From the NCBI GenBank assembly GCA_016184115.1, contig JACPDH010000066.1, positions 62,001-126,000 on the forward strand: a stretch of DNA of 64,000 bases, given 5' to 3'. Of this stretch, positions 37,222-45,805 are shown in pieces; within the stretch, counting starts at the first letter, position 1, and each line of letters opens with the position of its first letter. The DNA is from Acidobacteriota bacterium. GTDB lineage: Bacteria; Acidobacteriota; Thermoanaerobaculia; Gp7-AA8. Position numbers and translations under genes: made by a program. Below the pieces are notes generated by a model, which did not search any database, had not been told where the DNA came from, and saw only the letters and a program-made list of their open reading frames with translations.

Positions 37222-40200
37222 CTAACGCGAACGATTGGACCCTCGTGCCCGCACCTCGTTCTTGCGTCCCGCGTCTCCCCGCATTGCCTCACAGACGACC
37301 TCCGCGAAGTGCTTCGGTCTTCGCCCGGTGAGCTGCATGACCTGCTCGCGGCAACTGAAGCCGTCGGTGACCACCACGGTATCGTCCGCGGCATCGCGAA
37401 CCGCCGGCAGGAGCACGCGCTCCCCCACCGCGACCGATACGTCGTAGTTTCTCGCCTCGAACCCGAACGCGCCAGCCATGCCGCAGCAGCCACTGTCGGG
37501 CGCGTCAACCTCCGCTCCCATCCGCGCAAAGATGCGCATCTCGGCATCGGTCTTCATCACCGCCTTCTGGTGGCAGTGCCCGTGAAAGAGCAGCTTCTCG
37601 ACGGCCTTCGGCAACTCGACCTTCTCCCGTTCGAGGAGCTCGGCGAGTGTGAAGACCTGGCGGCTCAGCTTCTCCGCGTCTGCACCCGGCAAGAGGTTAG
37701 GCAGCTCGTCGCGAAAGACCGCGACGCACGACGGCTCGATGCCGACGATCGGCGTTCCAGCGCGAATTTCCTCACGTAACGCCTCGACGATCTTCTCGAG
37801 CTGCCGCCTCGCCATCCCGAGGAATCCCCAGTCGTAGAGCGGACGACCGCAGCAGAGACCCGACGGAGGGAGGGCGACCTCGAAGCCTGCGCGCTCGAGA
37901 ACCTCCACCGCAGCGTGAGCGACGTGCGGCGTAAAGTGGTTGTTGAACGTGTCAGGCCAGAAGATGACGCGGCGAGATGAACCCGGCCGGAGGCCGGCGG
38001 TCCAGCCAGCAGGACGCCGGCGCTCCTCGGCATTCCGCGTTCCTCGTTCTGCGTTTCGCGTGCCACCGCGGAAAGTCCTCTCCGCGAACCTCGGCATCGT
38101 ACGCTGCCCCGCAATCCCTGTGGACTGCTTCATGATCCCAGCCGTGACCGGCCACTCCATCAGGAAGTTCGCGAGGCGCGGAGCGAGCGAGCCGAGACGC
38201 GCCCAGATGTGAATCCACCCCATCGTGTAAGCGGCGAGCGGACGCACCCGACCCTCGTAGTAGTGCGCGAGGAACTCGGCCTTGTACGACGCCATGTCGA
38301 CCTGCGTCGGGCAGTCGGACCGGCATCCCTTACATGCGAGGCAGAGGTCGAGCGACTCCTTCACTTCTTCGCTCTTCCATCCGTCCTCGACGACCTGGCC
38401 GTCGAGCATCTCGAAGAGGAGCCGCGCACGGCCGCGCGTCGAATGCTTCTCCTCGCGCGTGACCATCCAGCTCGGGCACATCGTGCCGCCCGACTCGCGC
38501 CGGCAGAGGCCGACGCCGACACAGCGCGAGATCGCGTGGTCGAAGCTCCCGCTGTCGCGGAGGAACGTGAAGTGCGTCGTCGGCCGCTTCTCCTGGTACG
38601 CCTCGCCAAGGCGCAGGTTTTCGTCGAGACGGTAAGGCTCGATCACCTTTCCCGGGTTCATCCTCCACTCGGGGTCCCATGCCTCCTTGAACTCGCGGAA
38701 CGCCCGCATCAGCTCGTCGCCGAACATGAGCGGAAGGAGCTCGGCGCGCGACTGCCCGTCGCCGTGCTCGCCGGAGAACGAGCCGCCGTAGCGAGCGACG
38801 AGCTCCGCAGCGTCGCACATGTACGCGCGGAACTTCGCGATTCCCTCCTTCGACTGGAGATCGAAGTCGTTTCGCGTATGGACGCATCCGTCTCCGAAGT
38901 GGCCGTAGAAGTCGCCGATGTAGCCGTAGCGGTCGAGCAGCCGTCGGAGATCGCGAAGGTAGTTGCCGAGATGCGCGGGGGGCACCGCGGCGTCCTCCCA
39001 GCCCTCGTATGCATGGCCACGCCCGTCGACGACGGCAGTTGCGCCTAACGCGGACTCGCGCACTTTCCAGATCCGCGCGGCGCGCTTCGGATCGTCGAGC
39101 AGAAGGATCGACGGCACCTCTCCGTGGGCTCGGCGCAACGCATCGATCAGCATCTCGGCCTGACTGTTCGCATCGGCCATCGTCTCGCCCCCGAATTCGA
39201 CGAGCAGCCAACCAGAGCCGGCAGGGAGCATCGCCATCGACTCCGGATCGATCCCGCGCGCGCGGACGTCGCTCACGAGACGGTCATCGAAGCCCTCGAG
39301 GCCGATGCAGCCGAACTGGAGCACCTCCGTGACGCGGTCAGCCGCCGCATAGACGTCGGAAAATCCGAGCACGACGAGGTTGCGCAGAGGAGGACTGTGG
39401 ACGAGCTTCGTCTTTGCCTCGAGTACGACGACACAGGTCGACTCCGTCCCGACGAGGGCGCGAGCCACATGAAAGCCATTCTCGGGGAGGAGGTGCGGCA
39501 GGTTGTAGCCCGACACCGCGCGCGGGATCTTCGGGAACCTCTCGCGGATGAGCGGCGCGTAGCGGTCGCGGATCGAGCGGAGCTTCGCGTAGATCTCGCT
39601 GCGACGGCCCCCTTCACGAATGATCGCGTCGAGCTCTGCATCGCTCGTCGCGCCGACCCGCATCCGTACGCCGTCGTACGTCACGATCTCGAGCTCCTCG
39701 ATGTTGGCGTCGGTCTTCCCCGCCATGATCGAGTGAACGCCACAGGAGTTGTTGCCGATCATGCCGCCTAACGTACAGCGGCTATGGGTTGCTGGGTCGG
39801 GACCGAATGTCAGCGAGTGGGCTTCAGCGGCATCGCGCAGGTTGTCGAGGACGACTCCCGGCTCCACCCGCGCGAACCGCGCCGCCGCATTCACCTCGAC
39901 GATTCGGTGCATGTACCGCGAGAAGTCGAGCACGACCGCGACATTGCAGCACTGTCCCGCAAGGCTCGTCCCCGCGCCACGGCCGAGAACCGGAGCGCCA
40001 TGGCGTCGGGCGATCTCGAGCGCCGCAACGACGTCCGCTGCGCTCTTCGGCCGGACGACGCCGATCGGTACCTGGCGATAGTTCGACGAGTCGGTCGCGT
40101 AGAGCGCACGCGAGCCGGAGTCGAAAAGCACGTCGCCCGCGATCGCAACGCGCAGCTCGAGGGCGAGTCGGTCCGCATCGCCGCCGAACGGCGCACCGAT

Positions 40201-40230
40201 ACGCCGCCCATGATCATCTGGAGTCGCCAT
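37222..40230 (-). CDS. FAD-linked oxidase fused to Fe-S/CCG domains (GlcD-GlcF / D-lactate dehydrogenase type), with in-frame insert
   Basis: A 1002-aa flavoprotein. The FAD_binding_4 domain has VLGRGAGTSLAGQCCN and TLGGMIGNNSCGVHS; the FAD-oxidase C domain follows to about 540. Ferredoxin motifs are CRRESGGTMCPSW-type and CLACKGCRSDCP, then two CCG domains (GLCCGRP, SGCCGMAG). Such fusions oxidise D-2-hydroxy acids (D-lactate, glycolate) and reduce the respiratory chain. Between TFRGG and RVIFWPDTFNNHF about 31 codons encode TRNAERGTRNAEERRRPAGW and beyond, which match the local repeat family rather than protein homologues. ATG 40230 is chosen; TACAAT lies 9 nt upstream and there is no Shine-Dalgarno. 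Confidence 0.9.
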   Translation of the reverse strand: MATPDDHGRRIGAPFGGDADRLALELRVAIAGDVLFDSGSRALYATDSSNYRQVPIGVVRPKSAADVVAALEIARRHGAPVLGRGAGTSLAGQCCNVAVVLDFSRYMHRIVEVNAAARFARVEPGVVLDNLRDAAEAHSLTFGPDPATHSRCTLGGMIGNNSCGVHSIMAGKTDANIEELEIVTYDGVRMRVGATSDAELDAIIREGGRRSEIYAKLRSIRDRYAPLIRERFPKIPRAVSGYNLPHLLPENGFHVARALVGTESTCVVVLEAKTKLVHSPPLRNLVVLGFSDVYAAADRVTEVLQFGCIGLEGFDDRLVSDVRARGIDPESMAMLPAGSGWLLVEFGGETMADANSQAEMLIDALRRAHGEVPSILLLDDPKRAARIWKVRESALGATAVVDGRGHAYEGWEDAAVPPAHLGNYLRDLRRLLDRYGYIGDFYGHFGDGCVHTRNDFDLQSKEGIAKFRAYMCDAAELVARYGGSFSGEHGDGQSRAELLPLMFGDELMRAFREFKEAWDPEWRMNPGKVIEPYRLDENLRLGEAYQEKRPTTHFTFLRDSGSFDHAISRCVGVGLCRRESGGTMCPSWMVTREEKHSTRGRARLLFEMLDGQVVEDGWKSEEVKESLDLCLACKGCRSDCPTQVDMASYKAEFLAHYYEGRVRPLAAYTMGWIHIWARLGSLAPRLANFLMEWPVTAGIMKQSTGIAGQRTMPRFAERTFRGGTRNAERGTRNAEERRRPAGWTAGLRPGSSRRVIFWPDTFNNHFTPHVAHAAVEVLERAGFEVALPPSGLCCGRPLYDWGFLGMARRQLEKIVEALREEIRAGTPIVGIEPSCVAVFRDELPNLLPGADAEKLSRQVFTLAELLEREKVELPKAVEKLLFHGHCHQKAVMKTDAEMRIFARMGAEVDAPDSGCCGMAGAFGFEARNYDVSVAVGERVLLPAVRDAADDTVVVTDGFSCREQVMQLTGRRPKHFAEVVCEAMRGDAGRKNEVRARGSNRSR
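37969..38062 (-). repeat. In-frame composite repeat insertion inside the FAD/Fe-S oxidoreductase gene
   Basis: About 93 bp (31 codons). On the coding strand the first half is ACGCGAAACGCAGAACGAGG-like, identical in style to the intergenic repeat blocks. The second half is the palindromic GCCGGCCTCCGGCCGGG-type sequence, resembling the hairpin near 15481. The reading frame is maintained. Confidence 0.7.
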
Positions 40231-40239
40231 GGCGTCGCG

Positions 40240-40245
40240 ATTGTA
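40240..40245 (-). promoter_or_regulatory. -10-like TACAAT before FAD/Fe-S oxidoreductase
   Basis: Minus-strand TACAAT ends 9 nt before ATG 40230, with no Shine-Dalgarno between. Confidence 0.35.
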
Positions 40246-40477
40246 TGAGAAACCAACGCCGGGCCGTGGCGCCCGCACCCTCCGAGAGTCGCACACGGTC
40301 CGCGAGTCGAGCATGCTCGCGCCCGAAGCGCGGCCCGAACGGCGCGCGTGGAGCGTCCTCTCGCGCTGACAGCGGTGTCACCTCTTGAGGATCGGCGAAC
40401 GTCGTTCCGCGACGATACTCAACCGAATCTTCAACTTGTCGCGCGCAAAAGATGGCATGCCTCGAGCATCTAGGTGG

Positions 40478-40494
40478 GGCCTGGCATCCAGGCC
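40478..40494 (+). promoter_or_regulatory. 5' hairpin before the first VWFA gene
   Basis: The perfect dyad GGCCTGG-CAT-CCAGGCC ends 18 nt upstream of ATG 40513, next to the GGTGGGGGG ribosome-binding region. It may modulate translation initiation. Confidence 0.35.
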
Positions 40495-40512
40495 GAAGGT
40501 GGGGGGTTGCGC

Positions 40513-42996
40513 ATGAGATCAGCGCTCGTGGGGTTCGTTCTGCTTATCGCGGCAACATCCGCTGCGGCCTCTTCAATCAGCTTCAACTTCATCGGTGAGC
40601 GCTCGGGGAATCCTCCGATCCGCTTCGCGGGCCAGGGTTTCGTCAACGGACCCGCGAGCCGATACGACTTCGCCGAAGGCAACCACGTCCTCTTCCGCAA
40701 GGACATGTCGATCCTCACGCGCGACAACAAGATTCTCTCCGTCGTCGACCACGCGAGAGGGGTCTTCTACCGTCGCTCGACGAACGGTATGGGAGGGATC
40801 ATCTCGACCTACCAGGGCCCCTATCAGGTCGCGGCCGACGAGTTCGAGCTGAGCCTCGAGACGCTCGAGCGCGAATCATGGCTCGCCACGTATCGCCCGG
40901 TGAAGCACCACCTTACCTTCAGCTATCGGATCAAAATGAGCCTGGAGGGAGAGGAGTTTTACGGGCGCGTCGAGGCGGACGCGGAGCTCTGGCTCGATCC
41001 AAAGTACCGCGTCTCCGCAATGCCGTGGGGACACCAGTTCGGGCTCAAGACGGGAATCGAGGAGTTCGACGCACAGATCGCGAAGAAGGTCCAGGGGCTC
41101 GGTTTTCCCTTCCGGCAGATGATCAGCGTGACGCGGACGATCGACGGAGGCGAGCGAATCACGGAGACGCTTCGCACCGATGTCACCCGATTCGGCGACG
41201 CGGTCTTTCCCCGCACCGGCTTCGACCCACCGGGCGGCTACCTGCAGTCGGAGCCGATTCTCGTCCGGCCCGAACTTACGGGCGAGAACGCGGCGATTGC
41301 GCAGAACGAGCCGCCGCCTGCTTCCCTTCCGGCGCCGCAGGAGCCGGCGCTCCCGATCAGGTCGCTCGATCCGAAGACGGCCGCCCCACTCTTTGTCGAG
41401 AGCGTTGAAGTACGCGTGGTCAACGTCGATGCCGTGGTCACCGACAAGGCGGGTAACCATGCGCCCGGTCTCAACAAAGAAGACTTCGAGATCCGCGAGG
41501 GAGGCCAGCCGCGCGAGATCACGAACTTCATCGAAGTATCGAGCGCGGCGGGAACTCTCGCCCCCCGCGACTCGGGTGACGCGGCCGCGGCGGGTGGTGC
41601 TGGCATCGAGCGACGAAGCCGCAAGATCGTCATCTTCATCGACCAGAACACACTCAGGATGAGGAACCGCAACCGTGTCGTCGACGCGACGAGCGCGTTC
41701 GTGACGGAGACGCTGCGCCCCGGCGACGAGGTGATGATCGCCACATTCGACAAGGCGCTGAAGATCGTCCTCCAGTTCACAGGTGATTCCGCGGTAGTCG
41801 CCGAGACGCTCACGCGCCTCCGAGGTGAATCCGTGAGCGGCGACATCGTCGCGCAACGGCGCTCGCGCGCGCAGAGCGAGATTCTCCAGATGATCATCGA
41901 CGAGGCGGGAGGTGACCCCCTCGGCATCTGCCAGGTCTACGCCGCCACCGTCATGCACGACGCGAATCAGACGATCGGCGCGATGCAGGGGCTGATGACC
42001 GCGCTCTCTCCAATTCCAGGCCGGAAGGTGCTCGTTTTCGCGACCGAGGCGCTTCCTGCGCGTCCAGGAGCCGAGCTGTTCTACTTCCTCGACGGGGTGC
42101 GGATGCAGCTGGGAGCTCTCGGAGGCGGTGGAAACCCGATCGCCGAAATTTCGAAGTACGACATCGCGCCGAAGATCCAGGCGCTGACCGACTCCGCAAA
42201 CGCCTCAGGATTCACGCTCTATCCGGTCCTTGCGAAGGGCCAGGCCGACGATACCGACGGTGCCGAGCTGGCGGGGTCGCTTCAATTCAACTTCGGCCAG
42301 GCCGTCAACACGGCCCGCGACATCGGCCGCACCAACGACATGGAGCCGCTGCTCACGCTGGCGAACAGGACGGGCGGAAGGATGTCGATGGGAGGCAACG
42401 ACCTCTCCGTCGCGTTCGACGGCATCACGACCGACCTGGAGAACTACTACTCGTTAGGCTACCGCCCCGAGGGCGAGCGCTCCGGGATGTCGCGCTCGGT
42501 CGTCGTCAAAGTGAGCAAACACAACCTCAACGTCCGCACGAAATCATCGTTCCTCGAACGTACGCTCGAGAGCGAGATCGAGGAAACGGTTGCCGCCGCG
42601 CTCTTCTACCCTATCGACCGCAACGATCTCGGCGTGACGATCTCGACGAAGCCTCCCGAGCGCGGCGACGACGGCACGCTTCGCACGAAGCTGCGCATCG
42701 ACGTGCCGACCGCGAGCATGGCGCTCATCCCACAAGGTGACGACCTCGTCGGCAGTTTGGTCGTCTACATCGGCTTCGTGAAGGCAGACGGATCCGTTTC
42801 GAAGATCGCGAAGCAGAGCCAGCGGTTCTCGTTCCCTGCCGCAACCGCAGCACGACGTAAATACGTCGCGATGGAGCTCGACGTAACGGCGGACGCCTCG
42901 ACGAATCGCGTCGCGGTCGGCCTCCTCGACCAGGCGTCAAAGTCGACGGGCTTTGCCTCGACTTTCATCGGTGCGCCGCCGGCGGACTCGCGATAA
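40513..42996 (+). CDS. Secreted VWFA-related protein, paralogue 1
   Basis: An 827-aa protein. The signal peptide MRSALVGFVLLIAATSAAAS is followed by an N-terminal beta-rich domain (about 22-265; SISFNFIGERSGNPPIRFAG). The acidobacterial VWFA-related hallmark VRVVNVDAVVTDKAGNHAPG then LNKEDFEIREGGQPREITNF occurs near 310-345. A VWA fold follows (IVIFIDQNTL) with a degenerate MIDAS (D-x-N-x rather than D-x-S-x-S), and a C-terminal beta domain ends the protein. Such proteins are secreted and abundant in Acidobacteriota, but their function is unknown. ATG 40513 is chosen for the signal peptide; the GTG at 40474 is unlikely. It is the first of three tandem paralogues. Confidence 0.88.
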   Translation: MRSALVGFVLLIAATSAAASSISFNFIGERSGNPPIRFAGQGFVNGPASRYDFAEGNHVLFRKDMSILTRDNKILSVVDHARGVFYRRSTNGMGGIISTYQGPYQVAADEFELSLETLERESWLATYRPVKHHLTFSYRIKMSLEGEEFYGRVEADAELWLDPKYRVSAMPWGHQFGLKTGIEEFDAQIAKKVQGLGFPFRQMISVTRTIDGGERITETLRTDVTRFGDAVFPRTGFDPPGGYLQSEPILVRPELTGENAAIAQNEPPPASLPAPQEPALPIRSLDPKTAAPLFVESVEVRVVNVDAVVTDKAGNHAPGLNKEDFEIREGGQPREITNFIEVSSAAGTLAPRDSGDAAAAGGAGIERRSRKIVIFIDQNTLRMRNRNRVVDATSAFVTETLRPGDEVMIATFDKALKIVLQFTGDSAVVAETLTRLRGESVSGDIVAQRRSRAQSEILQMIIDEAGGDPLGICQVYAATVMHDANQTIGAMQGLMTALSPIPGRKVLVFATEALPARPGAELFYFLDGVRMQLGALGGGGNPIAEISKYDIAPKIQALTDSANASGFTLYPVLAKGQADDTDGAELAGSLQFNFGQAVNTARDIGRTNDMEPLLTLANRTGGRMSMGGNDLSVAFDGITTDLENYYSLGYRPEGERSGMSRSVVVKVSKHNLNVRTKSSFLERTLESEIEETVAAALFYPIDRNDLGVTISTKPPERGDDGTLRTKLRIDVPTASMALIPQGDDLVGSLVVYIGFVKADGSVSKIAKQSQRFSFPAATAARRKYVAMELDVTADASTNRVAVGLLDQASKSTGFASTFIGAPPADSR

Positions 42997-43154
42997 CGCA
43001 CGATTACGATCATCGTTCCGGCTGCCGCTTCTTGGCCCCCGGAAATGGGAGGGTTCAGTTGCGATTTCGTTTGCTGGAGCACCTGCCATCGAGACAATAC
43101 GCTTCAAAGGGGTCTTCGCGACCGATCCGCAACACCGAAGTCACGCGCCAGCGA

Positions 43155-43160
43155 TATGCT
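43155..43160 (+). promoter_or_regulatory. -10-like TATGCT, leaderless VWFA paralogue 2
   Basis: TATGCT ends 6 nt before ATG 43167 with no Shine-Dalgarno, so this gene may have its own promoter within the tandem array. Confidence 0.4.
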
Positions 43161-43166
43161 TTCCGG

Positions 43167-45707
43167 ATGCGCTGGCCGCTCATCGTCGCACTCGCACTCG
43201 CCGTCCTCGTGGCTCCGTCCGCGATCGCATCGATCAACTTCGAGTTCAGTGGTGAGCGATCGGGCAATCCACCGCTTCGCTTTTCAGGCCAGGGATTCGT
43301 CGATGGTCAGGCGAGTCGCTACGACTTCACCGATGGGAATCACGCCCTATTCCACAAGGACATGTCGATCCTCACGCGCGACAACAGAATCCTCACGGTC
43401 GTCGATCATTCGAAGGGGACCTACTTCCGCCGGTCGACGAAGGGAATGTCAGGGATCATCTCGACGTACCAGGGGCCTTACCAGGTCGGTGCCGACCAGT
43501 TCGAGATGAGTCTCGAGACGCTCGAGCGCGAATCGTGGTTAGGCAGCTTCCGGCCGGTGAAACACCACCTGACGTTCCGCTACAGGCTCAGGATGAGCCT
43601 GGAGGGAGAAGAGTTCTTCGGCCGCGTCGAGGCGGACGCCGAGCTCTGGCTCGACCCGAAGTACCGCGTCCCCGCAGCACCGTGGGGACACCAGTTCGGT
43701 CTCAAGACCGGAATCGAGGAGTTCGACGAACAGATCGCGAAGAAGCTGCAAGGGCTTGGGTTTCCATTTCGCCAGATGATCAGCGTGACACGGACGATCG
43801 ACGGCGGGGAGCGGATCACCGAGACACTCCGTACCGACGTGACCCGCTTTGGCGACGCCGCCTTCCCTCGCTCCGGCTTCGATCCTCCGGGAGGCTACGT
43901 CAAATCGGAGCCGATACTCGTCCGGCCAGAGCTTACGGGCGAGCCAGCGGCGATTGCGCAGAACGAGCCGCCGCCCGCTTCCCTTCCGGCAGCACAGGAG
44001 CCGGCGCTCCCGATCCGGACGCTCGATCCGAAGACGGCCGCGCCGCTTCTCGTGGAGAGCGTCGAAGTTCGCGTGGTCAACGTCGATGCGGTCGTCACTG
44101 ACAAGGCGGGCAAGCATGCGCCCGGCCTGAACAAAGAAGACTTCGAGGTCCGCGAAGGAGGCCATCCGCGCGAGATCACACACTTCATCGAGATTTCGTC
44201 CGCGGCGGGAACGCTTGCGCCGCGCGACTCCGCGCCTGACGCAACTTCCGAAGGGGCCGCGCAACAATCTGCGACTGCGGCTCCCGCGATCGAAAGACGG
44301 AATCGAAAGATCATCTTCTTCTTCGATCAGAACACACTCCAACAACGCAACCGTGATCGCGCGGTCGACGCGGCTGCCGCCTTCGCTAAAGAGACGATGC
44401 GGCCCGGCGACGAAGCAATGGTCGTCACATTCGACAACGACATGCGAATCGCGTTGCAGTTCACGGGTGATCCGATCGTCGTCTTCGAAAGCCTCTTGAA
44501 ACTGAAGGGCGGAACGGTTGGGGGCATCGTCAAGTCGCAGCGGCGGACGAAGGCGCAGAATGAGATCCAGCAGACCATCCTCGACTTCAGCACGACCGGC
44601 GCCGGACGCCGCGCTGAGCCACCGCGCTACGAGGATGCGGAGGCCGTCTGTCACAATTACTCGTCGAGCGTGATGCACGACGCGAACCAGACCATTGGCG
44701 CTCTTCAGGGACTAATGAGCGCCCTCTCTCCCGTGACGGGACGCAAGGTACTCGTCTTCGCGACGGAAGCTCTACCGGCACGAGCCGGCGAAGAAATGTG
44801 GATCTTCCTCGACGGCATCAGGCAGTTCTATCCCGCCGGCAGCGCGGGCAATCCGCTGGCCAACGTCTCGAAGTACGACCTCGCGCCAAAGGTGCAGTTG
44901 TTGACCGACTCCGCGAACGCTTCGGGATTCACGTTGTATCCGATCTACGCGAAAGGCCTCGCCGACGACTCGACGGGCGCGGACATGGCGGGCTCGCTCG
45001 CGATGAATTTCGCGCAAGCGGTGAGCGCATCGCGCGACGCCGCCCGATCGAACGACACGATGCCGCTGCAGACGATGGCGAACCGCACGGGCGGCCGGCT
45101 TTCGATGGGAGGGAACGATCTCGGGCCGGCTTTCGACGGCATCACGACCGACCTCGAGAACTACTACTCGATCGGCTACCGTCCCGAAGGAGAACGCTCA
45201 GGCATGCCGCGCTCCGTCGTCGTGAACGTCGACAGACCCGGCTTGAAGGTCAGGACCAAAGCATCGTTCCTCGAACGGACCCTCGAGAACGAGATCGAAG
45301 AAACGGTCGCCGCTGCGCTCTTTTATCCCGTCGATCGCAACGATCTCGGCATCATTGTCTCGACGAAGAGCCCAGAGGCACAACCCGACGGAGCGCTGCA
45401 GACGAAGCTGAGAATCGACGTTCCGACCGCGTCGATGGCGCTCCTTCCCCAGGGGGATGATCTCGCCGGCAGCATCGTCGTGTACATCGGCTTTGTGAAA
45501 GCCGACGGAGGCGTCTCGAAGATCGCGAAGCAGAGCCAGAAATTCGCCTTCCCCGCAGCGACGGCGTCGCGGCGGAAGAACATCACTCTCGAGCTCGACG
45601 TGACCGCCGATGCGTCGACGAACCGCATCGCTGTGGGAGTGCTCGACGAGGCGTCGAAATCGACCGGCTACGCGTCGACCTTCGTCGGTACGCCTCAGGC
45701 GAAGTAG
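43167..45707 (+). CDS. Secreted VWFA-related protein, paralogue 2
   Basis: An 846-aa protein collinear with paralogue 1: signal peptide MRWPLIVALALAVLVAPSAI, domain SINFEFSGERSGNPPLRFSG, then VRVVNVDAVVTDKAGKHAPG. The VWA strand is IIFFFDQNTLQQRNRDRAVD, again with a degenerate MIDAS. It has a slightly longer Ala/Pro linker after APRDS and an extra TGAGRRAEPPRYEDAE segment after the VWA core. ATG 43167 starts the signal peptide; an in-frame extension to 43032 is not signal-like. TATGCT lies 6 nt before the ATG. The C-terminal third is nearly identical to paralogue 3, also at DNA level. Confidence 0.88.
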   Translation: MRWPLIVALALAVLVAPSAIASINFEFSGERSGNPPLRFSGQGFVDGQASRYDFTDGNHALFHKDMSILTRDNRILTVVDHSKGTYFRRSTKGMSGIISTYQGPYQVGADQFEMSLETLERESWLGSFRPVKHHLTFRYRLRMSLEGEEFFGRVEADAELWLDPKYRVPAAPWGHQFGLKTGIEEFDEQIAKKLQGLGFPFRQMISVTRTIDGGERITETLRTDVTRFGDAAFPRSGFDPPGGYVKSEPILVRPELTGEPAAIAQNEPPPASLPAAQEPALPIRTLDPKTAAPLLVESVEVRVVNVDAVVTDKAGKHAPGLNKEDFEVREGGHPREITHFIEISSAAGTLAPRDSAPDATSEGAAQQSATAAPAIERRNRKIIFFFDQNTLQQRNRDRAVDAAAAFAKETMRPGDEAMVVTFDNDMRIALQFTGDPIVVFESLLKLKGGTVGGIVKSQRRTKAQNEIQQTILDFSTTGAGRRAEPPRYEDAEAVCHNYSSSVMHDANQTIGALQGLMSALSPVTGRKVLVFATEALPARAGEEMWIFLDGIRQFYPAGSAGNPLANVSKYDLAPKVQLLTDSANASGFTLYPIYAKGLADDSTGADMAGSLAMNFAQAVSASRDAARSNDTMPLQTMANRTGGRLSMGGNDLGPAFDGITTDLENYYSIGYRPEGERSGMPRSVVVNVDRPGLKVRTKASFLERTLENEIEETVAAALFYPVDRNDLGIIVSTKSPEAQPDGALQTKLRIDVPTASMALLPQGDDLAGSIVVYIGFVKADGGVSKIAKQSQKFAFPAATASRRKNITLELDVTADASTNRIAVGVLDEASKSTGYASTFVGTPQAK

Positions 45708-45805
45708 CCGTGTTCCGGAAGCCGGGAACAGAGTGAGACTCTGATTCCGGCACCGGAGTCATCGCAGTCGGTGTCGGTTGAACTCCACCGGGAGACATAT
45801 CACCA

